A DNA stretch of 64,000 nt from an uncultured Bacteroidales bacterium (GCA_937914945.1 CALGJF010000009.1:162534-226533), one strand, 5' to 3'. Shown: positions 8,662-17,809, counted from the first letter of the stretch. The notes: generated by a model not told the origin, from the sequence alone. Made by a program: numbers and translations.

Positions 8662-9861
8662 CTATTTCGCAGGCTGCAAACGAGGTATCTGCAATTCCAT
8701 ACCCTTGCTCAACCCATTGGGATTATCCAACTTGTTATATTGCACGATGTAGGGCCACAGACGCTTGTCGCCATAATATTTGAGTGCAATACGCACAAGT
8801 GTCTCGTCGGCGGCAACGGTGTGAGTGGCGATGGCACCATCGGCAACATAGAGCAATGTGTCGCCACGCCCTATACTGCCCACACTCCTTGCAGCAAGTT
8901 CCTCAACCATTGTAAAGGTATATTCCTCCTCTTTGGGTGCGGGAGCAACATCGGCTGCCACTGTTGCAGTGTCGGGCACGATGGTTTCAACAACCTTTGC
9001 AGGTGCAGGCGCGGTATTGCTTGTTGCATGGGCAACAGGCTTTTTACCACCATCCCTCTTACCAAAGAGTACAGGGTAGAAATATATTGCCAAGGCTGCC
9101 AATATCGCAAATATTATTAATAATGTATAAAGCTGTGCATGCCCGCCCTTCTTCTCTCCTGTTTCATCGGCCTTTGCAGTATCGGTCAATGGGTAGCTGT
9201 TCTTTATTTTGTTTACAGCCTCTTCGGTTGCGCCATTCCCGTCGGGCTCTTCGGCAATATCCTCTGCCGGCTCCTCTTTGTTTGTCTCTTCGGCAGCGGG
9301 TACCACCTCCTCTATCGAGGGCTCTTCCTGTGCAATTTCCTCGTTTGCGGTTTCGATGGTTTCAGCAGTATCGGCAACAGTTTCTTCGCTTGCAGTCGTG
9401 GTCTCCTCTGCTTGGGGCTCCTCGGCAATGGTTTCAACCTCGGGCAGAGCTTCGCTTTGCGCATCATTGGTCATGGGTTGCACTTCCTCCTGAATATTCT
9501 CCTCGCTCTCTGCAGATTCTTCGCTGTCATCTACATAGCTGTCGTCTATCTCCACGGGCTCAAACATGGCAAACGGCTGGTTTACCTTCTCCTTCAATGT
9601 ATCGGCTGGGAGGAATGTGAGTTTCTTATGTCCCTTAATCTCTATTTTTTCGCCGGTATTCACATTTACACTGCTGCGGCTTGCAACATCGGTAACCTTG
9701 AATGTTCCAAGTCCGTTAATTTTCACCATGCCATCTTTCTCCAGCCCCTCCAATATTATATCGAAGAATGCCTTTGTAAACAGCTCTGCCTTTGCACCTG
9801 AAATCTCGGCCTGCTTTGCAAGCAGAGCCGACAAGTCGGAATGATTTAATTTTGCGTCCAT
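8662..9861 (-). CDS. HU-like domain / transmembrane / LysM fusion protein
   Basis: 399 residues. Residues 1-95 are an HU/IHF-type DNA-binding fold (SDLSALLAKQAEIS, VKINGLGTFKV, the arm region SSVNVNTGEKIEIKGHKKL, and LTFLPADTLKEKV). A long acidic, low-complexity linker (about 105-225) leads to one membrane helix (about 245-266), a proline/alanine-rich stretch, and a C-terminal LysM domain (about 346-394: HTVAADETLVRIALKYYGD, LWPYIVQYNKLDNPNGL). There is no signal peptide. The simplest topology puts HU in the cytoplasm and LysM, a peptidoglycan binder, in the periplasm. The gene follows a single-domain HU gene by 12 bases. A DNA-to-cell-wall tether is an inference. Confidence 0.8.
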   Translation of the reverse strand: MDAKLNHSDLSALLAKQAEISGAKAELFTKAFFDIILEGLEKDGMVKINGLGTFKVTDVASRSSVNVNTGEKIEIKGHKKLTFLPADTLKEKVNQPFAMFEPVEIDDSYVDDSEESAESEENIQEEVQPMTNDAQSEALPEVETIAEEPQAEETTTASEETVADTAETIETANEEIAQEEPSIEEVVPAAEETNKEEPAEDIAEEPDGNGATEEAVNKIKNSYPLTDTAKADETGEKKGGHAQLYTLLIIFAILAALAIYFYPVLFGKRDGGKKPVAHATSNTAPAPAKVVETIVPDTATVAADVAPAPKEEEYTFTMVEELAARSVGSIGRGDTLLYVADGAIATHTVAADETLVRIALKYYGDKRLWPYIVQYNKLDNPNGLSKGMELQIPRLQPAK

Positions 9862-9873
9862 TGCTCTGCCTCT

Positions 9874-10149
9874 TTAATCGTTGAATTTATCTTTCATTTT
9901 GCCGCTTGGGCGGAATGCGGGCACAATCTTTGGCGGCACCAGAAACCTCTGTCCGCTCTTTGGGTTTACAGAAACCCTCTCCTTGCGCATCTTCACTTCA
10001 AAAACACCAAAGCCCGACACATTAAGCTGGTCATTATCCTTCAACCTCTCTGTCATCACCGCCACAAACGACTCAACACCTGCCGCAGCCTCTGCGGGAG
10101 TTATTCCGCATCGTTTAGCCAACTTGCTGATAAATTCTTTATTGTTCAT
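9874..10149 (-). CDS. HU-family DNA-binding protein
   Basis: 91 residues, the normal HU length. The N-terminal helices (NKEFISKLAKRCGITPAEAAAGVESFV) are followed by the beta saddle (DQLNVSGFGVFEVKMRKER) and the DNA-clasping arm with VNPKSGQRFLVPPKIVPAFRPS. It probably forms homodimers, or heterodimers with the HU domain of the next protein, which is encoded 12 bases downstream. It lies 62 bases from rimO and may be cotranscribed with it. Confidence 0.9.
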   Translation of the reverse strand: MNNKEFISKLAKRCGITPAEAAAGVESFVAVMTERLKDNDQLNVSGFGVFEVKMRKERVSVNPKSGQRFLVPPKIVPAFRPSGKMKDKFND

Positions 10150-10211
10150 ATTGGTTATTAGTTAAGCTACAAAGTTCGATATGACAAAAATGTATATTCT
10201 CTTTGTTTTTG

Positions 10212-11519
10212 TTATTTTCTCACTGTTCCCATGAGGTCAAACTCTGTGGCATCTGTTATAAGCACATCGTAGAACTCGCCTATTCTCAAATTGTCCTCGC
10301 TGCTGTTTATAAGCACCTCGGTATCCACGTCGGGCGAATCAAATTCAGTGCGGCCGATGTAATAATCACCCTCCACACGATCTATTATTGTTCTGAACAC
10401 CTTGCCCACCTTCTCCTCGTTCAAGCGGGTTGAAATCCTTTGCTGAACCTCCATCAAACGGTCGAGGCGTTCCTGCTTTTTCTTTTTCGATACGTTGTCG
10501 CGATAATTCTCGGCGGCAAAGGTGCCATCTTCCTCGCTATACGCAAATGCCCCAAGGCGGTCGAATTTTGCCCACTTCACAAAATCCATAAGCTCCTCGA
10601 AATCCTTGTCGGTCTCCCCGGGGAAGCCCACCATCATGGTGGTGCGTATGCATATACCCGGCACCTCGCGACGCATCTTCTCAATGAGCGCGTATGTATC
10701 CTCTTTGGTAACGTGGCGTTGCATTTTTTTCAAAATCTTGGTACTCACATGCTGCAAGGCTATATCAAGATACTTACACACATTCTTTCTCTCGCGCATC
10801 ACACGCAACAGTTCGTCGGGAAAGTGTAGCGGGTAGGCATAGTGCAAACGTATCCACTCCACCCCTTCAATGTCGGCAATGCGCTCTACCAGCTCGGCAA
10901 TAGCCTGCTTTTTGTAAATATCTATGCCGTAGTAGGTGAGTTCCTGTGCTATAATCTGGAACTCCTTAACGCCTTGCGATACAAGATAACGCACCTCGTC
11001 GAGAATCTCCTCCATGGGGCGCGAAACATGTGCACCGGTGATTATTGGTATTGCGCAATAGGCACAACGGCGGTTGCACCCCTCGGAAATTTTCAGGAAT
11101 GCGTAGTGCGACGGTGTCGATAACACTCTTTCGTGCGCAATCTCGGGCTTGTACTCCTTTTTAAGGTCGCCTATAAGTTCCTTCCAATTGAATTTACCAT
11201 AGAATTTATCGACCTGAGTAATCTCCTCGCGCAATTCGGTGAGGTAACGCTCCGATAGGCATCCCATAACATAGAGTTTCTCAAGGTCGCCCTGCTCTTT
11301 GCGCTCGCAAAATTCGAGAATCATATTTATAGACTCCTGCTTTGCATCGCCAATGAAGCCGCAGGTGTTTATAACGGCAATGCTGCCGCGGGGCTCCTCG
11401 CTGTCGTGAGTAACCTCGTAGCCACACTCCTTTAATTGACGCATAAGCTGTTCCGAATCCACGAGATTCTTGGAACAGCCCATTGTAATCACATCAACAC
11501 AATTCTTTTTCATTTCCAA
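10212..11519 (-). CDS. rimO: Ribosomal protein S12 methylthiotransferase RimO
   Basis: 435 residues, the usual length. An N-terminal UPF0004 domain with cluster-binding cysteines (MGCSKNLVDSEQL, VINTCGFI, VMGCLSERY) is followed by a radical SAM core with C-x3-C-x2-C (SEGCNRRCAYCAIP) and a C-terminal TRAM domain. RimO adds a methylthio group to the conserved aspartate of ribosomal protein S12 using two iron-sulfur clusters and SAM. The start codon directly abuts the ftsY stop with no gap, which suggests coupled translation. Confidence 0.95.
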   Translation of the reverse strand: MEMKKNCVDVITMGCSKNLVDSEQLMRQLKECGYEVTHDSEEPRGSIAVINTCGFIGDAKQESINMILEFCERKEQGDLEKLYVMGCLSERYLTELREEITQVDKFYGKFNWKELIGDLKKEYKPEIAHERVLSTPSHYAFLKISEGCNRRCAYCAIPIITGAHVSRPMEEILDEVRYLVSQGVKEFQIIAQELTYYGIDIYKKQAIAELVERIADIEGVEWIRLHYAYPLHFPDELLRVMRERKNVCKYLDIALQHVSTKILKKMQRHVTKEDTYALIEKMRREVPGICIRTTMMVGFPGETDKDFEELMDFVKWAKFDRLGAFAYSEEDGTFAAENYRDNVSKKKKQERLDRLMEVQQRISTRLNEEKVGKVFRTIIDRVEGDYYIGRTEFDSPDVDTEVLINSSEDNLRIGEFYDVLITDATEFDLMGTVRK

Positions 11520-12473
11520 TTATCCGAAAAGAGAATCCACAAACTCGGCTCTGTTAAAAATCTGCAAGTGGTCTATACCCTCGCCCAAGCCAATATATTT
11601 TACAGGAATCTTGAATTGGTCGCTTATACCAATGACCACACCACCCTTTGCAGTACCGTCGAGCTTGGTTATAGCAAGCGAACTCACCTCGGTAGCCTTG
11701 GTAAACTGCTTGGCCTGCTCAAAGGCGTTCTGCCCTGTGGAGCCATCGAGCACAAGAAGCACATCGTTGGGTGCGTCGGGCAGAATCTTCTTCATCACAT
11801 TCTTTATCTTTGTGAGTTCGTTCATAAGCCCCACCTTGTTGTGCAAACGGCCTGCGGTGTCAATAATCACCACATCGGCACCGTTTGCCACTGCCGATGA
11901 CAATGTGTCGTATGCCACCGATGCAGGGTCGCTGCCCATGCCTTGCTTTATAACAGGTACATCAGCACGGCGCCCCCACTCCACAAGCTGCTCCACGGCA
12001 GCCGCGCGGAATGTGTCGGCTGCACCAAGATATACCTTTTTGCCGGCCTTTTTGAATTGGTGTGCCAGCTTGCCTATGGTGGTAGTCTTGCCCACTCCGT
12101 TCACACCCACAACCATAATCACATAGGGCTGTCCGGGTGTTGTGGGGAAGACGAACGAGCCGTTATCCTCGGTGTTGTTCTCCATGAGCAAGGCTGCAAT
12201 CTCCTCTTTCAGCAATGCGTTCAGCTCGGCCGTGCCCATGTATTTGTCGCGGGCGGCACGCGCCTGCACACGCTCCACAATCTTCAGCGTGGTTTCTACA
12301 CCCACATCCGATGTAATAAGTATCTCTTCGAGGTTGTCGAGTACCTCGTCGTCAATCTCGGTCTTTCCTACTATTGCGCGGGCTATCTTGCCGAACACGC
12401 TCTCTTTGGTCTTGGACAATCCCTTGTCAAGAACCTCTTTTTTCTCTTTTGTAAAAAAACTGAATATTCCCAT
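11520..12473 (-). CDS. ftsY: Signal recognition particle receptor FtsY
   Basis: 317 residues. A short N domain is followed by the SRP-type GTPase: G1 GVNGVGKTT, DTFRAAAVEQL, G3 DTAGRLHNK, G4 TKLDGTAKGG, and the closing GLGEGIDHLQIFN with the terminal FVDSLF. The acidic A domain of enterobacterial FtsY is absent, as is normal in Bacteroidetes. FtsY docks ribosome-SRP complexes at the membrane. It precedes rimO with no spacer. Confidence 0.96.
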   Translation of the reverse strand: MGIFSFFTKEKKEVLDKGLSKTKESVFGKIARAIVGKTEIDDEVLDNLEEILITSDVGVETTLKIVERVQARAARDKYMGTAELNALLKEEIAALLMENNTEDNGSFVFPTTPGQPYVIMVVGVNGVGKTTTIGKLAHQFKKAGKKVYLGAADTFRAAAVEQLVEWGRRADVPVIKQGMGSDPASVAYDTLSSAVANGADVVIIDTAGRLHNKVGLMNELTKIKNVMKKILPDAPNDVLLVLDGSTGQNAFEQAKQFTKATEVSSLAITKLDGTAKGGVVIGISDQFKIPVKYIGLGEGIDHLQIFNRAEFVDSLFG

Positions 12474-12569
12474 ATTCCATTTAAGTTTTATATCAATTCC
12501 TTGCCGTTACAAAATGGAGCAAGGAATTTTTGTTTCTATTATCTTCTTTGGGGTTGCCCCCTGCATTTA

Positions 12570-12647
12570 TTGTCATTTCGAACACATGTGAGAAATCTCC
12601 AATAATATTTTTCAGATTCCTCGTCGCTATGCTCCATCGGAATGACA
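12570..12647. repeat. REP-like inverted repeat, TGTCATT...AATGACA type
   Basis: This is an imperfect palindrome of about 78 bp between ftsY and lepA. The left arm begins TGTCATTTCGAACACATGTG and continues AGAAATCTCC. The right arm reads AGATTCCTCGTCG...GGAATGACA. Related arms occur at 12777-12807, 48383-48413, 54125-54209 and 61144-61176. Together with the next element it fills most of the 350-bp gap between ftsY and lepA. Confidence 0.7.
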
Positions 12648-12657
12648 AAACAAAGTT

Positions 12658-12746
12658 TTGTTATCGACGAGCTTTCGGCAATGGTCGCTCGTTGCACAGA
12701 GAAGTTGCGCGGAGCGGGTTGCCAATAGAAAAGCGAGTCAATGACA
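12658..12746. repeat. Interspersed hairpin repeat, TTGTTATCG...CGAGTCAATGAC type
   Basis: This unit starts TTGTTATCGACGAG and ends AAGCGAGTCAATGACA, with a variable middle. Units with the same ends are found at 54220-54259 and 54267-54358, and a shorter one at 20466-20516. All are intergenic, which points to a repeat family and not a gene-specific regulator. Confidence 0.6.
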
Positions 12747-12776
12747 CTGTTATTGCACCGCAACAGTATATCATAT

Positions 12777-12807
12777 TGTCATTTCGAACGCATGTGAGAA
12801 ATCTCAC
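12777..12807. repeat. Half-copy of the TGTCATTTCGAAC repeat
   Basis: A 31-base left arm (TGTCATTTCGAACGCATGTG then AGAAATCTCAC) almost identical to the start of the element at 12570. It ends 16 bases from the lepA stop codon. Confidence 0.65.
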
Positions 12808-12823
12808 AAACAACCAAGCGCTT

Positions 12824-14605
12824 TTAGTCGAGCTTGAGAACGGCAAGGAAGGCCTTCTGCGGCACCTCCACATTACCAATCTGCTTCATGCGCTTCTTTC
12901 CCTTCTTCTGTTTCTCGAGCAATTTACGTTTACGCGACACGTCGCCACCGTAACACTTCGCCGTTACATCCTTGCGCACCTGTTTGATGGTTTCGCGTGC
13001 AATAATTTTTGTACCTATGGCCGCTTGCAGTGCAATATCGAACTGCTGGCGGGGGATAAGGTCGCGCAGTTTCTCGCACATCTGTCGGCCAAGCCCATAT
13101 GCGTTATCAACGTGTGTGAGTGTGGAAAGTGCATCCACAGGCTCGCCGTTGAGCAATATATCGAGCTTTATGAGTTTCGATGTGCGGAAGCCCGCGGGGT
13201 GATAGTCGAACGACGCATATCCCTTTGAAATGCTTTTCAGTTTATCATAAAAATCTATCACAATCTCGCCAAGTGGCAACAAGAAACGTATATCCACGCG
13301 GTTACCGGTGATGAACTCCTGTTTCTGCAATTCGCCGCGTTTCGACAAGCACAAAGTCATTATGGGGCCAATATACTCGGCTCGGGTGATAATGCTTGCA
13401 TTAATATACGGTTCCTCGATGTGGTCTATAAGTGTTTGGTCGGGCATGCCGCCGGGGTTGTGTACCTCCTGCACATTGCCCTGCTTGTCATACACCATAT
13501 ACGACACGTTGGGCACGGTGGTGATAACACTCATGTCAAACTCTCGGTCCAAACGTTCCTGCACAATCTCCATGTGCAACAGGCCCAAGAAACCGCAACG
13601 GAAACCAAAGCCAAGCGCAGCCGACGACTCGGGGGTGAATGTGAGCGATGCATCGTTCAACTGCAATTTCTCGAGCGATGCACGCAGGTCCTCGTAATCC
13701 TCGGCCTCTATGGGATATACACCGGCAAACACCATGGGTTTCACCTCCTCGAATCCTGCAATGGCCGATGAACAGGGCTTTGCTATGTGAGTAATGGTGT
13801 CGCCCACCTTAACTTCGCGCGATGTTTTTATACCCGAAATAATGTAGCCCACATCGCCTGTACGCAACTCCTGACGAGGCGATAGTTCCATCTTCAACAC
13901 ACCAATCTCGTCGGCATCATACTCCTTGCCTGTGTTGAAGAACTTCACCTTGTCGCCCTTGCGAAGCACGCCGTTTGTAATTTTGAAGTATGCTATAATA
14001 CCACGGAACGAGTTAAACACAGAGTCGAAGATAAGCGCTTGCAAAGGAGCCTCTTCGTCGCCCACAGGGGCAGGAATGCGCTCCACCACCGCACGCAGAA
14101 TCTCCTCCACACCCATGCCGGTCTTTCCGCTGGCCTCGATAATCTCGTCGCGGTCGCAACCTATGAGGTCCACAATCTCGTCTTTCACCTCCTCGGGCAT
14201 GGCATTAATCATATCGCATTTGTTTATCACGGGGATAATCTCCAGCCCCTGATCAACAGCCATATAAAGGTTTGATATCGTCTGTGCCTGAACGCCCTGT
14301 GTGGCATCCACCACAAGCAAAGCTCCCTCGCAGGCAGCTATCGAGCGCGACACCTCATACGAAAAATCGACGTGTCCCGGAGTGTCAATGAGATTGAGTG
14401 TATATTTCTCACCCTCGTACATATACTCCATTTGAATGGCGTGGCTCTTGATGGTGATACCGCGCTCCTTCTCCAAGTCCATATTATCGAGCATCTGTCC
14501 CTCGGTGATGTTAATGGTCTTGGTGGTTTCCAGCAGACGGTCGGCCAAGGTGGATTTACCATGGTCGATGTGTGCTATAATACAAAAATTCCTGATTTTA
14601 TCCAT
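12824..14605 (-). CDS. lepA: Elongation factor 4 (LepA)
   Basis: 593 residues, near the family norm of about 600. The GTP-binding motifs are intact: G1 [10 protein letters not shown]2/G3 [10 protein letters not shown] and DTPGHVDF, and G4 NKCD. Domains II-V and the LepA-specific C-terminal domain follow ([42 protein letters not shown] as separate blocks). EF4 is a ribosome-binding GTPase that affects translocation and initiation under stress. The gene is separated from ftsY by repeats and probably has its own promoter. Confidence 0.96.
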   Translation of the reverse strand: MDKIRNFCIIAHIDHGKSTLADRLLETTKTINITEGQMLDNMDLEKERGITIKSHAIQMEYMYEGEKYTLNLIDTPGHVDFSYEVSRSIAACEGALLVVDATQGVQAQTISNLYMAVDQGLEIIPVINKCDMINAMPEEVKDEIVDLIGCDRDEIIEASGKTGMGVEEILRAVVERIPAPVGDEEAPLQALIFDSVFNSFRGIIAYFKITNGVLRKGDKVKFFNTGKEYDADEIGVLKMELSPRQELRTGDVGYIISGIKTSREVKVGDTITHIAKPCSSAIAGFEEVKPMVFAGVYPIEAEDYEDLRASLEKLQLNDASLTFTPESSAALGFGFRCGFLGLLHMEIVQERLDREFDMSVITTVPNVSYMVYDKQGNVQEVHNPGGMPDQTLIDHIEEPYINASIITRAEYIGPIMTLCLSKRGELQKQEFITGNRVDIRFLLPLGEIVIDFYDKLKSISKGYASFDYHPAGFRTSKLIKLDILLNGEPVDALSTLTHVDNAYGLGRQMCEKLRDLIPRQQFDIALQAAIGTKIIARETIKQVRKDVTAKCYGGDVSRKRKLLEKQKKGKKRMKQIGNVEVPQKAFLAVLKLD

Positions 14606-14804
14606 ATCTTGTTTTCTTCTTTTCTTTCCTTATAACGCAGCCCTTGCACCATACATAACGGCACCCGCCCGCGTAATTTTGCGCGAAGATACAAATAAAA
14701 TTTAATATTTATATTATAAATAAAGGCGTAAAAGTTAAAAGCCGTGGCAAAATTGCAGAAAACAGAGGTGTTGTTTAAGAAAAACAGAAAGAACCAACTG
14801 TCAA

Positions 14805-16145
14805 TTACGCCCCTGTTTCAAACAAGCACTCCTCAACCTCAAAGGCAGAAAATGGGAGATACTTGCCCACCTCGTTCCAAAAGAACGACAGCTCGCCGCT
14901 GGCACGATGGCGCAACACCACAATCTCGGACAGGGCATTTATGTTGGTTATAAAGTCGCAACGGTCGTTGCTCAATGTGTAACGGAAATTGCCATCGGGA
15001 GCCGACATGTATATTGAAAATTCTTTACGATTCATCACAACATCATTCACTTTATAATCGTCGCTCGCGTCCTCAAATTCTTTCATCAACACCCCACTGT
15101 TGAATGCACTCCTTATCGCCGCTTTATCGTTGGCAATAAAGTCGTTCACCACCCTCGCCCACACTTTCTCCTCCTTGCCTGCGGGGGATTTCACATTAAT
15201 AAAAGTAAATTCTTCGGGTAGCCCGCATGCGCAATCGTCGCCGCGGTCAAAGCGCAATTTAAGCGAGCCTTTCTCCCTGTCGATCTCATACGATGCCTGC
15301 AAGTATTTCATGCTGCCAAAGGATGTGATTTCTACCATGGGCAGTTGCCACCCATCGTCGCAAGCCGCTTTGAAGAAAAAGACAAAATGCTCCTCCACGC
15401 TGTAAGAGCCCACGGTTTTGCCCATCACAAGACGGCTCACTCTGTAAGAGCCATTGAATGGCGACGACGATGGATTCTCTTCGAAAAACCACAATGCGGC
15501 ACCCTCGCGGTAAGGCTCATCGGCAGCATGCCAATAAGAAAACTCACCCATATTGAACAGCACGCCGAGTTTAAGAAATTCGTCCAAGAAATCGGTATCG
15601 AGATAAGAGCGCACCACCCTCATGCTATATACAAAAATTGTGAGCATGCATGGGTGCAGATGATTTACAAAATCGTAATCGAGCAATTCATTGGCAATCT
15701 CCTTTGAGGAAAGCCCGCTTGGAAAGCAATCCTCGAACAGATCGCATAAGGTCTGTATATGTGTGTGAAATATCTTTACAAAATCTTTTGAGTTCACATC
15801 TACTCCACTTGCATAAATATAGAACAGCACCAAGTTTCCATAATAGACCAAGGTGTCGCTCGATTTCAGTTGCAACAACTCCTGCAACACCCCGTTTCTG
15901 AATCCTTTTGGGAATCCATTTTGCTCCTCCTTGCATAATGCTATAAATGAGCTTTTCCAACTCGCGGAATCGTCAATGCCGCAATACTCCTTGTAATCGG
16001 GCAGATAGGCATGAAAAGAGTCGAATATAGCATAGAGCAGATAAATCTCGGCATCCGTCAGCCTATACATTCCCATAAGTTCACGCCACACATCGGCCAC
16101 GGCATCATCACCGGCCACACCGTCTCGGACACGATAAAACGGCAA
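14805..16145 (-). CDS. Hypothetical protein, unrecognised family
   Basis: The open frame codes for up to 446 residues, but its first codon is TTG. ATG codons at 16076 (codon 24) and 16070 (codon 26) are more likely starts. The protein has no signal peptide or membrane helix, is rich in aromatic residues (YLLYAIFDSFHAYLPDYKEY, FSYWHAADEPYREG) and is acidic. I recognise no domain. Its 5' end runs into a 64-bp segment that also occurs inside the gene at 17195, so the upstream part may have been rearranged. It faces the YbjN-like gene across about 270 bases and lies in an accessory stretch next to lepA. Confidence 0.55.
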   Translation of the reverse strand: MPFYRVRDGVAGDDAVADVWRELMGMYRLTDAEIYLLYAIFDSFHAYLPDYKEYCGIDDSASWKSSFIALCKEEQNGFPKGFRNGVLQELLQLKSSDTLVYYGNLVLFYIYASGVDVNSKDFVKIFHTHIQTLCDLFEDCFPSGLSSKEIANELLDYDFVNHLHPCMLTIFVYSMRVVRSYLDTDFLDEFLKLGVLFNMGEFSYWHAADEPYREGAALWFFEENPSSSPFNGSYRVSRLVMGKTVGSYSVEEHFVFFFKAACDDGWQLPMVEITSFGSMKYLQASYEIDREKGSLKLRFDRGDDCACGLPEEFTFINVKSPAGKEEKVWARVVNDFIANDKAAIRSAFNSGVLMKEFEDASDDYKVNDVVMNRKEFSIYMSAPDGNFRYTLSNDRCDFITNINALSEIVVLRHRASGELSFFWNEVGKYLPFSAFEVEECLFETGA

Positions 16146-16237
16146 GGCGATGGGTACGCAAGGTTATGCGGCATACCTTCGATGGTTTCCTCGCTATCCT
16201 TTGCAGTTTTGCAACGTCTGCAAAAGGCCGGATATAA
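16128..16237 (+). pseudogene. Fragment related to the gene at 17195
   Basis: Bases 16128-16191 match 17421-17484 at 61 of 64 positions. On the plus strand the shared peptide is HDKTARRWVRKVMRHTFDGF, which parallels HDKTARRWVRRVMRHSFDGF in the 17195 gene. After the match the sequence diverges and the frame closes at TAA 16235-16237. No start codon or remaining body of the gene is visible, so this is read as a remnant. It overlaps the 5' end of the minus-strand hypothetical gene. Confidence 0.5.
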
Positions 16238-16414
16238 ATGTATTGTATCAACCACGAAACGCATTGTGGAAATACTTGATTACGGCAGCAAGAAGGTATT
16301 GTTTAAGTTCTGCAAATTCAGAGAATACTGAAATAATTATCGAACAATCTATTGAGTTTTGAATATTTTTTATCATCTTCGCAAAAACGTAGGAAAATAA
16401 AAAACAGTATAGCA

Positions 16415-16972
16415 ATGTTAAATAATATAACAGATTTTTGGAGCGGCCTCTCTTTTACAAAGAATGTAAACAAGATGCGCAAGGCATTGATGGATTTTTT
16501 CGCCACGGAAGGCATAACTTGCGAAATTAAGGATGGGGCTCTTTTGTTTGAGTACAAGGACTCATGGTACATTGTAAACTTTGCCATCGGCGACGATTAT
16601 GCCGAGTGTGGTATAATCTATTACGTTGAAGAAAAAACTTTTGAGGCTATGGAGCTAAGCGACAAGACTTTTATTGCTGCAAAGGTGAACAACGAAATCG
16701 ACAACCATGCCATAATGTATGTTTATAATGACAGTTTCAAAATTACTTCCACATTTTATTTTACATCCAAGAGAATGTTGATGGAACTATTCACAAAGCA
16801 CTTCAACGAGCTAACCGACACAATTGCCGGTGCGGTAGGGTTGATAAGAGAACATCTTGCAGAAGAGGCCGAAGAAGAGGAACGGGAGAACACACCACAG
16901 CAGATAGGTTTCCGTGTGCAACCCGGGGAGGACGACAAGGATGAGAATGCACAAGTAGCAAAAAAACTTTGA
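16415..16972 (+). CDS. YbjN-like small protein
   Basis: 185 residues from ATG 16415. The frame is open further upstream only from a TTG at 16352, which I reject. The body (KMRKALMDFFATEGITCEIKDG, LLFEYKDSWYIVNFAIGDDY) has the alternating helix and antiparallel-sheet pattern of YbjN/type III secretion chaperone-like proteins. An acidic, glutamate-rich tail (HLAEEAEEEERE) follows. Function is unknown; such folds usually bind other proteins. A strong terminator follows at 17045. No close operon partner is present. Confidence 0.6.
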   Translation: MLNNITDFWSGLSFTKNVNKMRKALMDFFATEGITCEIKDGALLFEYKDSWYIVNFAIGDDYAECGIIYYVEEKTFEAMELSDKTFIAAKVNNEIDNHAIMYVYNDSFKITSTFYFTSKRMLMELFTKHFNELTDTIAGAVGLIREHLAEEAEEEERENTPQQIGFRVQPGEDDKDENAQVAKKL

Positions 16973-17044
16973 TTACATAATTTTGCGGAACAACATTTTG
17001 CAAACTCACACATAACATAAGCCCCCTTCTAAAACTTATTTAAT

Positions 17045-17085
17045 AACATTTGTCCCAAACTCGTGGAGAGTTTGGGACAAATGTT
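17045..17085 (+). terminator. Strong hairpin terminator
   Basis: An 18-bp perfect inverted repeat (left arm AACATTTGTCCCAAACTC, 17045-17062; right arm 17068-17085) with a 5-base loop lies 72 bases after the YbjN-like gene. The T-rich right edge supports termination of plus-strand transcripts. Confidence 0.75.
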
Positions 17086-17194
17086 TTATACCGAAATATT
17101 TGCTGTTGATACATTTTATCGCTAAATGGATGTTTGATAATTTTGCTCACGAAAGAATAAGGACAATAAACTAAAGGACAAGAAAGGAGGATAT

Positions 17195-17809
17195 ATGGAG
17201 GTGAAATTATTAAGGGTTGAAAAATTCAGCAACAAGAATTTCTTTATAGAAATAGAACTATACGAGCACAATCTTGCAAAGGGGCGATGCGAAGTTAAGC
17301 GCGAGGGCAAGAGAAGGCAGAAAAATTGGTGGAAATCTCCTATAACTTCTCCGTTACTCTATTTCCCATCGTATCTTTGGATAAGCATTGCAGAATGGGA
17401 GGAGTTTTATGAGAAATTCAGACACGATAAAACGGCAAGGCGATGGGTGCGCAGGGTTATGCGGCATTCCTTCGATGGTTTCCTGAGCCCCGATGGGCGC
17501 ATAGACCACACGAAATTTGCCATTGAAAATGACAGGCGGGAACACAAGAGCCGTGAGTATTACAGGATGAACAAAGAGCAACTGCTGCTTATGAAAAAAC
17601 TCTTGCCAGGCTTTTCCGTTGCCAATTTATTATTGCAACACACTCCCCTTTCCTGCTCTCAATTCCCGGTGCAAAAATCTACAACTTGGACTCCTTGCCA
17701 ATACGCACAGACAAATGGTATAATTTGGAGAATGTTCGCAGTTATTACCAACTATTCAAAGAGAACGAACGATTCTTTCAATAAGATACACGGCGCAGAA
17801 TCAACATGA
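17195..17809 (+). pseudogene. Hypothetical ORF, apparently frameshifted or chimeric
   Basis: The frame from ATG 17195 codes for 204 residues, but only the first 140 or so look protein-like (KNWWKSPITSPLLYFPSYLW, HDKTARRWVRRVMRHSFDGF). After about 17600 the good coding signal moves to another frame, which carries the C-terminus of an ATPase (next entry), while this frame becomes Ser/Thr/Gln-rich and unconvincing. A Walker A motif is absent. The start is preceded by AAGGAGG (17184-17190), an unusually strong Shine-Dalgarno sequence for Bacteroidetes, which hints at a foreign origin. I do not recognise the N-terminal part. Confidence 0.5.
17560..17784 (+). pseudogene. C-terminal remnant of a COG3910-type AAA/ABC ATPase
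   Basis: This frame is shifted relative to the ORF starting at 17195 and is open from 17560 to TAA 17782-17784. It reads ...RLFRCQFIIATHSPFLLSIP then GAKIYNLDSLPIRTDKWYNL and ENVRSYYQLFKENERFFQ. QFIIATHSP is the H-loop of ABC-like predicted ATPases (COG3910), and the ENVR-x-YY tail is their usual C-terminus. The upstream Walker A, signature and Walker B parts are missing, so the gene is broken: either a frameshift in a chimeric gene or a fusion left by a deletion. Confidence 0.6.

Noticed and set aside
16352..16414. Upstream extension of the YbjN-like gene from a TTG codon
   Set aside because: The added 21 residues (SFEYFLSSSQKRRKIKNSIA) are low in conservation signal, and ATG 16415 starts the recognisable fold.
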